Source: Corylus avellana
Taxonomy: Eukaryota; Streptophyta; Magnoliopsida; Fagales; Betulaceae
Direction: 5' to 3'
Assembly: GCF_901000735.1 (NCBI RefSeq)
Contig: NC_081546.1
Coordinates: 4,221,001 to 4,285,000, forward strand
DNA length: 64,000 nucleotides
The notes under the pieces are model-generated. The model did not search any database. It was not told the DNA's origin and worked only from the letters and a program-made list of their open reading frames with translations. Made by a program: the position numbers and the translations under genes. Position 1 is the stretch's first letter. The number at the start of each line of letters is the position of its first letter. This document shows, piece by piece, positions 46,401 to 58,100 of the stretch.

Positions 46401-49400
46401 ACTTTATCATGTTTTCAACTTTCATTTGGTGGAGGTATGGGTATATTAGGTTCAGAATTTTCCTAAGCCACCAAAAACAGAGAAAAAAAAAAAAGAAAAA
46501 AAAGAGGATGTTTACAACAACTGATTTTTGGACCAAATACTTGGCTCTATGGTTAGGTATAATACTTCTAATGAAATTGTCTTCATTTTTCTTGAAATAT
46601 TTATACTCTACCAATTAGGACCATGATTGGCACCATTATTAGCATAGAATTCTGTGATTCTGTGAATATTGAATTGTGAAAAGATAGTAGATATGTAGTT
46701 GGAAAGATGTAAAAGTTTTCTTTATAGTAAAGTCCTTATAATGGAGTTTTTGTTAATAATTGTTAAATCACCCCTTGTCTGCAAAGCTTAAGCTAATAGG
46801 TAGAGGTAAATTTTTTCATTTAATCAACATTTTAACACTCCCCTTCACGTGTGAGCTCAAACTCCATTTTTAATAAGTGAAGTCCAACCCAAAAAATATT
46901 TTATTTAAGTGGGGGGTGAATTAATGGAGTCAATGTTCGAACCTAGGACTTTTGGCTCTGATACCATTTTAAATCATTTTTTATCCCAAAAGCTTAAACA
47001 AGTTGTGATTTAACAATAATTAACTTAATATATTTGGTGCCCCCATTGCTTATGTTACTCTACAGTTGACCCAACATTATATTCCTCACTAGAGGATATT
47101 GGTTGACTTAGGATGGCAGCCATTATTCATATATCTAGTTGGCAAGAAACTTGGGCTGAAAAGAGTTTCCCAGGGGGGAAGCATGATGGAGGGAATGTAC
47201 GCCAGTAGTTGAGATTGCAAAGCATGACTTTTGACTTATTTAATAGAGTCTGTGCCATAATTAAGTTCTTTACTAGCTAGATCACATGCATCTTTTAATA
47301 TTACATTCAAAAAATATGTAAATTTATTTCTTTCATCTTGACTATATTATGTCTTTTTTCTCATTTTTTTTATGTCTGTCACAGAAGGAGAAATCGATTA
47401 TGTGAGGGTGCTGAATCGAGCCCTTCCTAATGATATTCGAGTTTTAGGCTGGTGTCCTGTTCCTGTTGGTTTCAGTGCAAGGTTGGTCTGGCTTTCTAGA
47501 AATTTTCCTCAGTTTGTCATTTTGAAGTTGTATAATAAATTTCCTAGTTTGTTAAAGGAGGCAGTTCTGTTATATCACGCCTCCTTTTAAAATTGAACCA
47601 TAGCAAGTACTGTAAAGATTAAGGGGCTGCATTGGAGGTTGCCCTGGCTGATGAGAATCTATCATGCAATTGCCAGGCCATTTGAGGATTAGCTTAATCA
47701 ATAAGAGACCATTTTTAGTATGGCATGTAGAGAGCCTATGCCCCAGTGGACATGCGATGCTGATCTGCTTGGAAAGGCTATGAAGTTGGTACAAGATCCA
47801 AAAGGGTGGGGCATCTCCACATTGTGACTCACAACTATGGCAACCAAGTTAAGGCCTCAAAATATTGTGGGCCAAGGAGATGCTCTGCAGCGACCTCAGA
47901 GATTTGGATTGAGTCTCATCTTTTTACTGGGAGGAATCTGGAGTAGGTCCTATCATTCTTGGTGTGAATTAGCTGCCACCTTGACAATGCTGAGTATCTC
48001 AGGGGATACTGGGTCCCACAGGCAATAGGAATTCTTAATTTAGGTCCATATAGCAGGACGTGGACCCCTCGTGTATTGTTGATGTGGTGGATCATAATTT
48101 GCTTAATGATGTGAAACCAAGAGCTATATAGCTCCTCAAGAATTCATGTTTTGGCAATCTCTTAGTGAAACTCGATGATTCATTGGTTAATGAAAGATCG
48201 AAAGCTAAAGACATACGTTATTTCTGTGCTTCATTTTATATATAGTTTTTCAGTCCTGTTGCAAAAGCATAGCTGTTGCTTTGTTTGCAATTTGCCATGG
48301 ATTGCATGGTTGACTTGGTGGTTTTTTTTTTAAAAAAAATTACTTTTCTGGATTCTATTTTGGCCTTCGTATGTGTTTGAATAATCTGTTTCTTTTCTTT
48401 GCAGGTTTAGCTGTTTGAGCAGGGAGTATAAGTACTTCTTTTGGAGGGACAGCCTGAATCTCTTGGTATGTCGATGTATGCCATTCAGGTTTGCAACATG
48501 TTGTGAACCCATGTCGGTGCTGCTCATATAACTGAGAAACTTTCTTCTCTTTGGTTCATGTTTGACCAGGCTATGGAGAGTGCTTGTAAGAAATTCATTG
48601 GGGAACATGACTTCAGAAATTTTTGTAAAATGGATGCAGTAAATGTGCACAACTACAGGCGGCATATCATGTCGTTCGAAATTTTTCCATCTATGTAAGG
48701 TTGACATTGGACCATTGGTAGACAAATCTTCCAACCCATTTCTTATTTAGCAAAATTAGTTGGGTCACCTTTCTTTCCCTGATAAAATTGAGTTCTATTA
48801 TGATGGCCTTACAATCACGCTTGTAAGCCGGACTGATATTGTTAACACACTAGGAGTAGGGGTGTGTAGGACTATTTTTGTCTTCAGTTTATATCTGTCT
48901 CACATACTAATGGGCGGTGGTTACAGTTTTAAAGAAAACTAATTTTTGGAAATTCCAGGCAGGACAGAAATTTGTTTTCCCTTCTATTTGACCTTTAGAG
49001 TCCATTTGGCTCACAGTAAAGTACATGTATTTTTTTCTTGGGTGTAACATTGGTACCTGTCAAAGTTCCCTTCTAAAATTCCAGGCAAGGCAGAAATTTG
49101 TTTTCCCTTCTATTTGACCTTTAGAGTCCATTTGGCTCACAGTAAAGTACATGTATTTTTTTCTTGGGTGTAACATTGGTGGCTGTCAAAATTAGGTGCA
49201 CCTTTAAAATACCTATATATATTTTTGAATTTTTTTGACATGTATTCTAGGGCATTTTGAAGCAACTCTTACTGAATTGCTGCTAGTTCCCATGAAACTG
49301 CTTTCTAAAAATTCTTTCTAATATGTTCTATAACTTTTTATCTCATTGTTTGGCTCTCTCATCACATGAACTTTACAAGACACAAATCTCTCTACTGAAT

Positions 49401-52111
49401 TTTTTTTTTTCCTTTAATGTCTCGGTATTGCTTGCAAAATTTTCTTATTCTCCACAGGTATGATGGTAATCAACTTTGGGCATTTAAAATTAAAGGTAGT
49501 GCTTTTCTGTGGCACCAAGTCCGTTGCATGGTTGCTGTATTGTTGATGATCGGCCAAGATCTTGAATCTCCTGATGTACGTAACATATTTCCCACTGATT
49601 TATTGGTTTCTTGAGCTTGTTAGTTAGCTCTTTTAAGATATAGAATAAATAAAAAAATCAACATACGATTTATTTATTACTTTCTTATATCTAAGACCTT
49701 TTCCTTTGGCATTTCATAAATCTGAAATGCAGCCAAATACACCAGGAGGATGGCCAACAATAATTGGCCAATGCACATGATGCTTATGTTTCACACACCT
49801 AAATTTTTCAATGAGCTGCATCTATCTCACTGTAAAATTTCTCTTGATGAGTTGATCCAGCATTATATTCAATTCAATTCTAAGTTCCAATAAATTGGGG
49901 TCGGCTACATGAGGCTTTTTAAGTCATTCTATCTTTGTGTCATGTCACCAGTTTCCTTTCTAAGAATATGTCTTTCCTTATAACTTCTATCCACGTCTTT
50001 TTATGTTTTGTTTTTGTCACTTTCTTTGGTTCCTTTGCTCCTTTCACATCAATATATAATCACTCTAATATTGGTGCATTTGTAGGTTTCCATTGTACAT
50101 ATTCAAACTATCTCAAACAACTCGACCTCATGTTATCCTCAATTGGTGCAAACCCTACATTCTCATGGACAAGTTCATTCCTTATTATATCTTTCATAGT
50201 GTTGCTACACATCCATCTTAAGATCCTCATTGCTAATATGCTCATTTCACGAACGTGCTTTTTAATTGCCCTACATTATGATCATAAGCATGGCTGTTCT
50301 CACTCTGATTCTATAAGTTTGTATTTTAGGTTTGCTAGTATCCTACAATTACACAATATCTCTAATACACCTCCTAACTTCATCCACCTTATCCTATTCT
50401 ATTGGAAACACCATCCTCAATCTCCCAATCTTTATGCATAACTGAACCAAGATGACTAAAATGATCACTGTTTTGTATCTCTAGACCATCTGTCTTACCA
50501 TTGCTTCATTTCTGTTCCTAGTTGTACTTAATTTGAGTTCCATATACTCGGTCTTAGTCCATCTTAGATACTCGAGATGATAGCGTTAGATTTTTGATGT
50601 TCGTTTCATATGGTCTACATCACATATGTAGTCAAGTAGAACCATTGGAGAAATTCATGAGTTAAAATTCATAAGAGATATATGCAAAAGCACGTGCCAA
50701 GGATAAGACCCAGATTCTTTCCCATGAGCCCATCTGCAGCACTTTTGAAATAAGTCTCAATGAACAAAGACGCATAGATTTTCACCTCTTGGAATTTGTC
50801 GCTGCATTCATCTTTTTGTTTCACAATCAGAAAGAAGCTTAGTTTAAATGCTTAAATTTGTAGGTGATAGACAAATTACTGGATACTTACAGGACACCAA
50901 GGAAACCTCAGTACTCCATGGCTCCAGAGCTTCCTTTGGTTCTTCATTCTTGTGAATTTGAAGGTCTCAAGTTTATTTGTTCAACAGGTACTTGGATCAT
51001 AAAGAGTATACATGTTGATTGTGTACAACAAACTTGATTCATCTTTGAAAACTCATGAATGGAGCATATCTTTACCAGCACGCGTTTTCGTCAAATCTCT
51101 TTTCGCAATCTTATAATTTATCATGTGCTTCCCTTGATGTGTTAATTCCTTCATAATGTTTGAATTGCTTACATCTCTAGATGCTGGACAAGTTCTGCGT
51201 TTACACTTGGTGAATCAATGCCACGATTACCAGCTCCAAGCTGCAATTTTTCATGAAGCTCTGCTAAGCTGCTTGCCCATATCAGGTGGTGCTGAAAGCA
51301 ATATTACTTCGTTACATTACCACCAAGCAATGTTACGTCTTAGCTGTTTATTTATGTAGCTCTGTATGCCTGCCTTTGTGTTTTCAGATCAGAGCTCATT
51401 AAACAATGGAAAAACCAAGAAAAAAGCTCCCCATGTTCCACTTATGTCACGGCCAACTGAGCGTAAGTTATACTGTACCTTGACCATTTACACAGTTTAT
51501 GGCGTAGAAGCATTATTTTGATATGATTGAACCGTCAATGTCTTGTTTGTTATTAAAGACGGCACTTTCTTTAAATGGTTGGATATGAAAGGAATGCCTT
51601 TTTAATAGGAAAAAGAAACAAGCTTTAGTTTGATGTGCACTCTGTGGCCCCCTTCTTTATAACATAATTTGTTAATAGACCATGGTTGAAACTTGCTTTT
51701 AGAGAAAGTCCTAGACTTCTAGCTAGCAATAACAACCTCATTTCATTTGCTTTTCTTCATTTCTATGGGAACGAAGATTCTTTTGGCGTAACTTGACATG
51801 CAATTTGGGAAATAGCATGTTGAGATACATTATTATGCTTTACAGCTGAGGCAGTTGCAGTTAATTCATAACTGTCCTAAAGGGATATAATCCAGCTCTA
51901 ACTATTCTTCATTTGTTATGTGCACTTTTTAATTGGTAGTTAAGTGCTAACTAGTGATGTCTTCAACATTAATCGTCTGTAATATTTTCATTGCCACATG
52001 GGAAGCTTTCTTCCTAACGTATAATATTTGCTTGAATTGGTTGCAGCATCATACGAAGAGCGACGTATGAAATTGAACTCCAAAACGCAGGGTTTATCAA
52101 AATCCTCTTGA
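40459..52111 (+). CDS. PUS3: tRNA pseudouridine(38/39) synthase, PUS3/DEG1 type, 15 exons
   Basis: TruA-family enzyme that isomerises uridine to pseudouridine in the anticodon arm of tRNA. Exons: 40459-40548, 40994-41053, 41285-41402, 42427-42499, 43034-43079, 45591-45701, 46175-46262, 47385-47481, 48405-48465, 48570-48694, 49458-49575, 50864-50987, 51181-51285, 51388-51462, 52047-52111. They join without a frame break to 451 aa. The N-terminus has a short coiled-coil-like stretch (DLEAENAKLSSRLSRC). The catalytic loop reads YSRCGRTDKGVSSVGQ, with the nucleophilic Asp at about residue 158. Other family landmarks are RYVALKLMYFGQRFYGFASE, YKYFFWRDSLNL, HDFRNFCKMD and FLWHQVRCMVAVLLMIGQ. The C-terminal tail is Lys-rich. 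The closest Arabidopsis homologue I recall is At1g34150. Introns 5, 6 and 11 hold LINE or RTE debris. Confidence 0.95.
43440..43735 (+). mobile_element. Degenerate LINE 3' fragment, PUS3 intron 5
   Basis: GTGTGGAAGATGGTGTCTTT parallels the intact ORF2 (GTGTGGAAGATGGTTCCTCT). The fragment ends CATGTGTACTTGGG ... ATTACTTATCAAAC, parallel to the intact LINE terminus. Sense orientation, decayed. Confidence 0.6.
43800..44225 (+). mobile_element. LINE-related sequence with 3' tail, PUS3 intron 5
   Basis: The segment 44110-44220 ends TTGTAAACTAAGGTTGTGCC then CCTCTGCGCTTTTTGATAT ... TTATTTATCAAA, matching the LINE 3' end. GCAGGGTTATGTTGA occurs at about 43802 and 44038, so the body may include a short internal duplication. 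Confidence 0.5.
45770..46152 (+). mobile_element. Degenerate LINE 3' fragment, PUS3 intron 6
   Basis: Reads in one frame SLFADCEAPVLCLKSSFL, parallel to the intact ORF2 C-terminus (ARCFEDSSRNIEDLLHFF). It ends TGCATACTCTTCATGTATG ... ATTATTCATAAAAAA. An A-rich tail runs up to exon 7, so the exon 7 acceptor lies close to the poly-A. Confidence 0.6.
46764..47010 (-). mobile_element. TRIM-like remnant, PUS3 intron 7
   Basis: GGCTCTGATACCATTT at about 46952-46967 is, on the minus strand, AATGGTATCAGAGCC, a perfect primer-binding-site type. Flanking repeats share AAATCA, CAAAAGCTTA/GCAAAGCTTA and AACACTCC motifs. Same group as the 23.0-kb remnant. Confidence 0.55.
48951..49188. repeat. Tandem duplication, period 126 bp, PUS3 intron 10
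   Basis: AATTCCAGGC starts at 48951 and again at 49077. The copies share AGAAATTTGTTTTCCCTTC and TGGCTCACAGTAAAGTACAT with very few differences, so the duplication is recent. Confidence 0.9.
49862..50565 (-). mobile_element. RTE-type LINE 3' fragment, antisense, PUS3 intron 11
   Basis: ATAAATTGGGGTCGGCTACA near 49891 is the reverse complement of the conserved plant RTE 3' region. The minus strand encodes broken pieces typical of the RTE reverse transcriptase C-terminus (NEDLKMDV, IIRNELVHENVGFAPIEDNM, QWKPTNAP) with several stops. It is an old fragment of a different LINE clade from the L1-type elements here. Confidence 0.8.
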
Positions 52112-52914
52112 AGAGTATAGGAAGAAATGCACGAACTTTTGCTGCTATTTTTTTGGTATTTAAATCAACCACGTTTTATTGCAAAATTATGTTCTTTTTC
52201 CAATTGATGTAATTTTCATGAAATGACTTGTAGTTGTTGGCAGCTGCTGTTTTTCAATTGGACAAAATTTTAATCATTTCGAGGTTCATTTTTCCTCTTA
52301 TATGGTCGCCTACAGTTTGTTCTCACATGATGAGTCTTTGTAATTATCCGTGAGTTTTTCCCCCTTGTATTGTGTAGGGGATATATCATAGGAGAAAATA
52401 TTTTATTATTTTTAATGACTTCTATTTTCTTGTTATTCTAGGCGGAGCAGAGAGGCGCAACCTAAATAAACAAAAATAAAATCAAGAACGATAAAAGAGT
52501 GCAAAAATCTAAAATGCTAATGACATTGAGAAGGAAAAACCCAATGAAATACAACATTGAAGAAAGAGGAGACAGAGTCCGCCTTTCATCAACCTTGGCC
52601 AGACCATTTTCTGAATATTGGTCTTTTCATCGCAACATTTACAGTCATCAATTATATAAGAGGGGCAATGGATTGAATATCGATTGATAGAACCAGGTGC
52701 ATGATTTGCTTAACCAGCTGTAAACATACAAGAATCGTTAAGGACACACAGCCAAAGCCAATACAGGCCTAAAACACAATCATTTTACCAACTCTTTGGG
52801 GGCCACGTGTGGGTCCTCTAACTATTAAGCCAAAATTCAAACGGACAAAAGCTATTTCCCAACTTTTTGCTCGGCAATGTATTTGTATTACTTTTTTTAT
52901 ATTGTTTTTTTTGG
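52112..52914. other. PUS3 3' flank and intergenic DNA
   Basis: No gene seen. A 62-codon plus-strand frame (52499-52687) lacks recognisable features. GGCGGAGCAGAGAGGCGCAA near 52441 vaguely resembles a reversed LINE 3' end but is too short to call. Confidence 0.45.
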
Positions 52915-53480
52915 GGGCTTAATTACTAAATACTCACTGGAGCTTTATAATTTTTTTTTTTTTTTTCTTTAAGGTTTCATTTTTATCATAGGAGGTCCCT
53001 ATAGTTTTGATAATAGACCGAATTAGTCATTCTGTCAGTTGACCGTTAATTGACTTAACAGAATTTCACGTGGACCAATCAAATGTTGACACGTGGCATC
53101 CACTTAATTTTTTAAAAAATTAAAAAATAAAAAAAGAGGAAAAAAACTGAGGATGGCTGGCTCCAAGGGGGTGGCCGAAACCACCCCCAACCACCATTTG
53201 GGGTGGTTTCGGCCACCCCCAATACCCACTGGGGGTGGCCGAGTCACCCCCATCCGGCCAGATGGGGTGGCCCAATTTTTTCCTTTTTTTAAAAAAAAAA
53301 AAATGAAGTGGGTGTCACGTGTCAATATTTGATTGGTCCACGTGGAATTTCGTTAAGTCAATTGACAAAATGATTAATTTGGTCTAGTATCAAAACCACA
53401 TGGACCTCCTATAATAAAAATGAAACCCTAAGTAGAAAAAATAAAGTTATGAAACCATGGAGTATTTAGTATTTAACCAT
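52915..53480. mobile_element. Long-TIR GGTGGCC-family element
   Basis: The left arm (TACTAAATACTCACTGGAGC) and the right arm, reverse complemented (TACTAAATACTCCATGGTTT), match at the tips and then along about 190 bp, including TTTTATCATAGGAGGTCC and CCACGTGGAATTTCG-type blocks. The core (53150-53275) is dense in GGGGGTGGCC and CCACCCCC. It would form a long hairpin if transcribed. Non-coding. Confidence 0.7.
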
Positions 53481-54199
53481 TTTTTTTTATATACATGCAT
53501 GCATTATGCATACTGCATACATACCATCGTGTGCGTATGGGGGAATGGGGCATGGGAGGCAACGAGTATGTGACAAGATGCATCACAACAAATCACCGCC
53601 CAACCAATTCCAACTTGGCATGTAACGCAAATCATGAGCGTGAGGTGCCTCACCATGCCCCCCTAATCATTTTCTCTTCACTTTAACGTTTGAAATTTGG
53701 TGATTCGCTTTCATGATGAAACCAGTAAAGCTTATCTCATCTATTGTTATTAAAATTTAATATTTTTGTATTTTAATAAGTTGCATATTAAATGAAAATT
53801 AAAAATATTTAAAATTTAACCCTATAGACTATAGTTATCCTGGATAATTTAAAGGATGACTCATTCTTAATTTTTTTTTTTTTAGAGTTTAGGATTTATT
53901 ACTGAAGATACTATTAGGCATAAGCTCTTGGGTATGCTTGTTAATTTTGAAATGTGTTTTTCATGTTTTGATTTGAATTTTTTTTATGTGATATAAAATT
54001 GAGAAATTTTTTGTGAGATTGATATTTGAGAAAAATATTTTTTGTGGGTCTGCTTAAAAAAATTATTTGGTAAACTTTTTAAAAAGCCATTTGTGTTTTC
54101 AAATAAACAAATACTCAACATTCTTATTTTGAGAAAGCACTATCATATAATGCGGAGCTAACTTCTTAAAAATAATTAATAGTAAAAAAGAGATTGACT
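53481..54199. other. AT-rich intergenic DNA, no gene seen
   Basis: Plain AT-rich sequence with T-runs. Only short open frames without family features. Confidence 0.5.
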
Positions 54200-54391
54200 A
54201 TGCGACCACGAGTAATGCTATGGATAATTTTTTTTATTCTCTTAAAGCTGATGTGACTTTTAAAATCACTGTTAAATTTTAGATGAATCATACTTGAATT
54301 TTAATTTAATGGTAATTTTGAAAGTCACATCAACTTTAGGAGAATAAAAAGAGGATAAAAAGATGGTCTCTAGCATTACTCATGCGACCAC
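54200..54391. mobile_element. MITE with 10-bp target duplication
   Basis: The element (54210-54381, 172 bp) begins GAGTAATGCTA and ends TAGCATTACTC. Its arms pair further inwards (AAAGCTGATGTGACTTT with AAAGTCACATCAACTTT). A perfect 10-bp repeat ATGCGACCAC lies on both sides (54200-54209 and 54382-54391). Duplication length points to a Mutator-type MITE. Confidence 0.85.
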
Positions 54392-54877
54392 ACTCAATAA
54401 ATAAAGAAGGATGATGGCGTAACTACCCTTATCTAGTTGTAGTGGTCACGCAAGCACCTTTGATAACAAAAGTGGCTGTAGGTGTTTGCACAACCAATTT
54501 TAGATGAGGGGAGGAGAGATGAAATTAAAAATAAATAAATAAATTATATCTTCTCCTCTAGAAGTTAAAAGACTAATTTTAAAGGGTTTATCTCATAAAA
54601 AATAAATAGAGAGATTTTAAAGGGTTGTGTGGTTATTTCTCTATTTTTTTCTTAAATCTTTTTGTAAATAATTAGTCATTCAATATACCTTAAACAATTA
54701 AGCATTTATTATAAGAATTGTTTGTAAAATGTAAAAAAAAAAAAAAAAAGAAAGGAGAAGAAGGTATTTTTGGTTTTGAAAAAGCCAAAGACTTTTTTAA
54801 ATGGATACAGCACGTAATCATGCATAAGTGTATGCCCACGAAGTTCTTTAGATGCCGTTGAAGAAGGGCGATGGAGG

Positions 54878-54887
54878 TATATAAAAT
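54878..54887 (+). promoter_or_regulatory. Probable TATA box of CPB
   Basis: TATATAAAAT lies 236 bp before the CPB start codon. The intervening sequence contains CT-rich stretches typical of plant 5' UTRs (CTTCTTTCTTTCTTTCTTT). Confidence 0.5.
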
Positions 54888-55122
54888 AGGGTGCGAAGCA
54901 CGGTAACATAATCATAAAAGAGGGACGGTGGGTTCCCGCGAGGGAAACTCGGAACAAACAAGGCGCTTCTTTCTTTCTTTCTTTTTCAACACACAAAGAG
55001 AGAATAATAATTATTTTTTTCAACAAAATCTCTCTCTTACGAACCTAAATTATCTCCAATTTCATGGGTCTCGTACGAGTCTAGTAGAAAAGAAATCTGA
55101 AAGGCAAAAGAGAAAAGGAGAA

Positions 55123-58100
55123 ATGGAAATGGAGGCAGCGATGGGATTGATGAGAAGAATGCCTCCGAAGCACACGGAGACGGCGCTCTCAGCACTCCTC
55201 AGCCTCTTGCCCCACCACTCCTCCGATCTCCTCTCTCAAGTCGACCAGCCTCTCCAGGTTCTCTATCTCTCTCTCTTTCGCATTCCATTACATACAAAAA
55301 AAGCAACATTTGTCTGTATTTATCTCTTCGATGATTTTTTTTTTTTTTTTTATTCATTTTGGTTTGGCTTGTTAAATCGTGTTTGAATTCAGTTTGTTGA
55401 GTTCCATTTCGTTGAGCTTTGTGTTTGTGAAATTGTTAATTGGGGTTTTATAGAGCAGAAGTTAATGGATTGTTGTGTTTTCGTTAGGGTTTGGTATAGT
55501 TTGTTTTTATTACTTAATGTTTTGTTGCGGCTATGGTAGAGAGAGGAGCGGAGAAGAAAATTGAATTGTGTTTATACGTATGTGGGATTGAATTGGTTCG
55601 TATTATTTAGTTATTGCTAATTAGTTTTTGAAATTCCTGAAATCTGATTCTGAAAAATATTAAATAGAAAAAGAAAAGACTGTAAATTTTGTTTTATTCA
55701 TTTCTTATACTACCCGACATATGATTTTCAAGTTAAGACTCAGTAATCTACTTTTTGTGTACATTTTTCGAAATAGTTAGTTGTTATTAGGGAGGTTTTG
55801 AATGTTGTTTTGCGAACGGTACCAAATACTTCCTTTTTTGATTTTATATATTTTTTTTAACCAAAATTTGTTTTTAGAAATAAGAAATGGTACCACTGAT
55901 GTTTACTTTTCCCTTCAGTTTGAGAAGGTCATATAGTTTAACATAGCCAACAATTTGGCTAACAAACAACAGATTTTAGGTTTTTCTCGCCCTAAATGGA
56001 TGCTAACTGAACCAAATCATTGTGCTCAGCTAAAGAGTGGGGAGGTAGCTGGGAGGTTTGCTTTTGTCCGATCAAAATCAAATTCGTGTTAAAAAACTAT
56101 TGTATGTGACTCAGTAAAGTGGATGTTTTATGGTTCTAGAAGATGAGAATATCACAATGGGTATTTCCTTGTCTTATTTTTATCTCATATCAATTCTTAA
56201 TCTTTTGATATCTGTAGCTTATGATAAATGCCTTGATATCTGTAGTTTATGATAAATGCCTTGATTGATATCATCTCTCTGATTTCCATTGATTTTGAAG
56301 GGTCCTACATTGCAATAGTCGCCTTCTTATGATTTCCTCACTTCTTGTATTGCTTTGCAGTTCTCTTATATACCCCCATCCATCAAGTTTTACTATATAA
56401 TGATTTAACCTCTTTTAATCAAAGCATCTCTTATCCCTTCAATACTTGAATTTCAAGTAACCGGTCTTCATCTATACTCGTAAATTTGTTTAGCCTTCAT
56501 GGAAACATATCTGTTTATGTGGGTATCTCAGTGTGTCTGTGCGTAGGTGCATATGTTTGTATCGGTGCAATAGCTTGGAAGTTGCTATTGTAATGTTTTC
56601 CATCAGTATTTTCTGATCTGGAGGCTATTGTATTTTTGTTTATGTAGTCTATAATTGAGTGAAATAATACTTGTTCTTTTGGGCCATGCGTTTCATTCTT
56701 CCCCATACGAGGAATTTGCTTTTATATTGGGGGATATGGTGTGCCGTATTAACTTGCCACCAACAGCTGTATTGGAGCAAGTTTTATGTGGATGAATAAT
56801 GTATCAACTTTGTCAATATGCCTACATTGCATCATTTGAAAATATCTTTTGGACTGACTAAACAGGTTTTACGAGACATTGAATCTGGGAAGGAGTTTAT
56901 TTTGTGTGAATACAACAGAGATGCCGACTCTTATAGGTAGATTCTCAACAATCTGCTTTTTAAGAATTTTGGTTTAGGTTATAGCATGGTAGATTAGTAA
57001 TCTGAATCTGCACGAGGAAGTGAATCTGCTTGCACATTGTTGGAAAGTTACAATATATGGATATTTGGTTCACAGATCATTGGAGCTCCGAGGACCTTTT
57101 TTGTGCAAAAGTCTGTTGAAAGGAGTTTTGGTTTTCAATGAGAGAAACACATTATTGACTTCTAGTCTAAATCATTTGCGACCAACATACATTTTTTGGT
57201 TTTTATGGACATTCATCTAATACTATAGAGCTATTTCCACAAATAATTATTTACATGTTTTACCTATAGACATACATGAACCTTTGAATATTTTATGACC
57301 AGTGCTGCTATTGTTGTACTCTGGTAACTAAGCATGTCAAATATCCAACAAACCCTACTTCAAGTATTGGGGTGATGAATATGGCTCTTCTTTTTAGAAT
57401 CCATTTTAGGGTCATAGTTTTCATTTTAGTTAAACGGTTACCTGGTTTTTACCCCATAATTATTTACAGTCTATAAGAAATCCACTGTAAATAGTATTTG
57501 TCAAAAAAAAAAATGAAAAAAATTATCTGTAAGTATGGATTTATGTTGTTTTATGTTACTTTATTTCCATGTAGATCACCTTGGTCAAATAAATACCATC
57601 CACTGTTGGAGGATGGGGCTCTCCCATCGGTAGAGTTGAGGAAACTTGAAGTTGAAGCGAACGACATCTTTGCAATTTATCGTGACCAGTGAGGTCCTTT
57701 ACTTACCTCGTCTTTCAGTTTTCTTTTTATTAGTTATTCTTGTGTATAAAAACTTATTGCTGGGTACCTCTACCCAATTTTCTGGTTTTCAAAACAAAAC
57801 TAAATCAGCTGTATCTTCTATGCAAATTTCTGTATGCAAATTCTCTTGTTCAATCAGTTCTCTTGTTCTGAAAAAATGTAGCAGTTTGATTAACCAATAA
57901 TTTGGTAGGTACTATGAAGGTGGCATTTCATCAGTTTATATGTGGGAAGATGATAATGAAGGTTTTGTAGGATGCTTTCTGATAAAGAAAGGTAAGTTTT
58001 TACCTGAACTGGCAGTCAGCACAGTTTTGTATCTTTTATTGATTTGCTTCTGTTTTTGAGCATGAAGATGGCTCAAAGACAGGGCAGGGTCGAAGGGGTT

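Noticed and set aside
49935..50441. Plus-strand 168-codon hydrophobic frame
   Set aside because: It is the antisense of an RTE LINE reverse transcriptase fragment, as shown by the minus-strand pieces and the conserved RTE 3' motif.
52441..52480. Reversed LINE 3' end in the PUS3 flank
   Set aside because: Only a short, weak similarity to the LINE tail, with no A-run in the right place and no target duplication.
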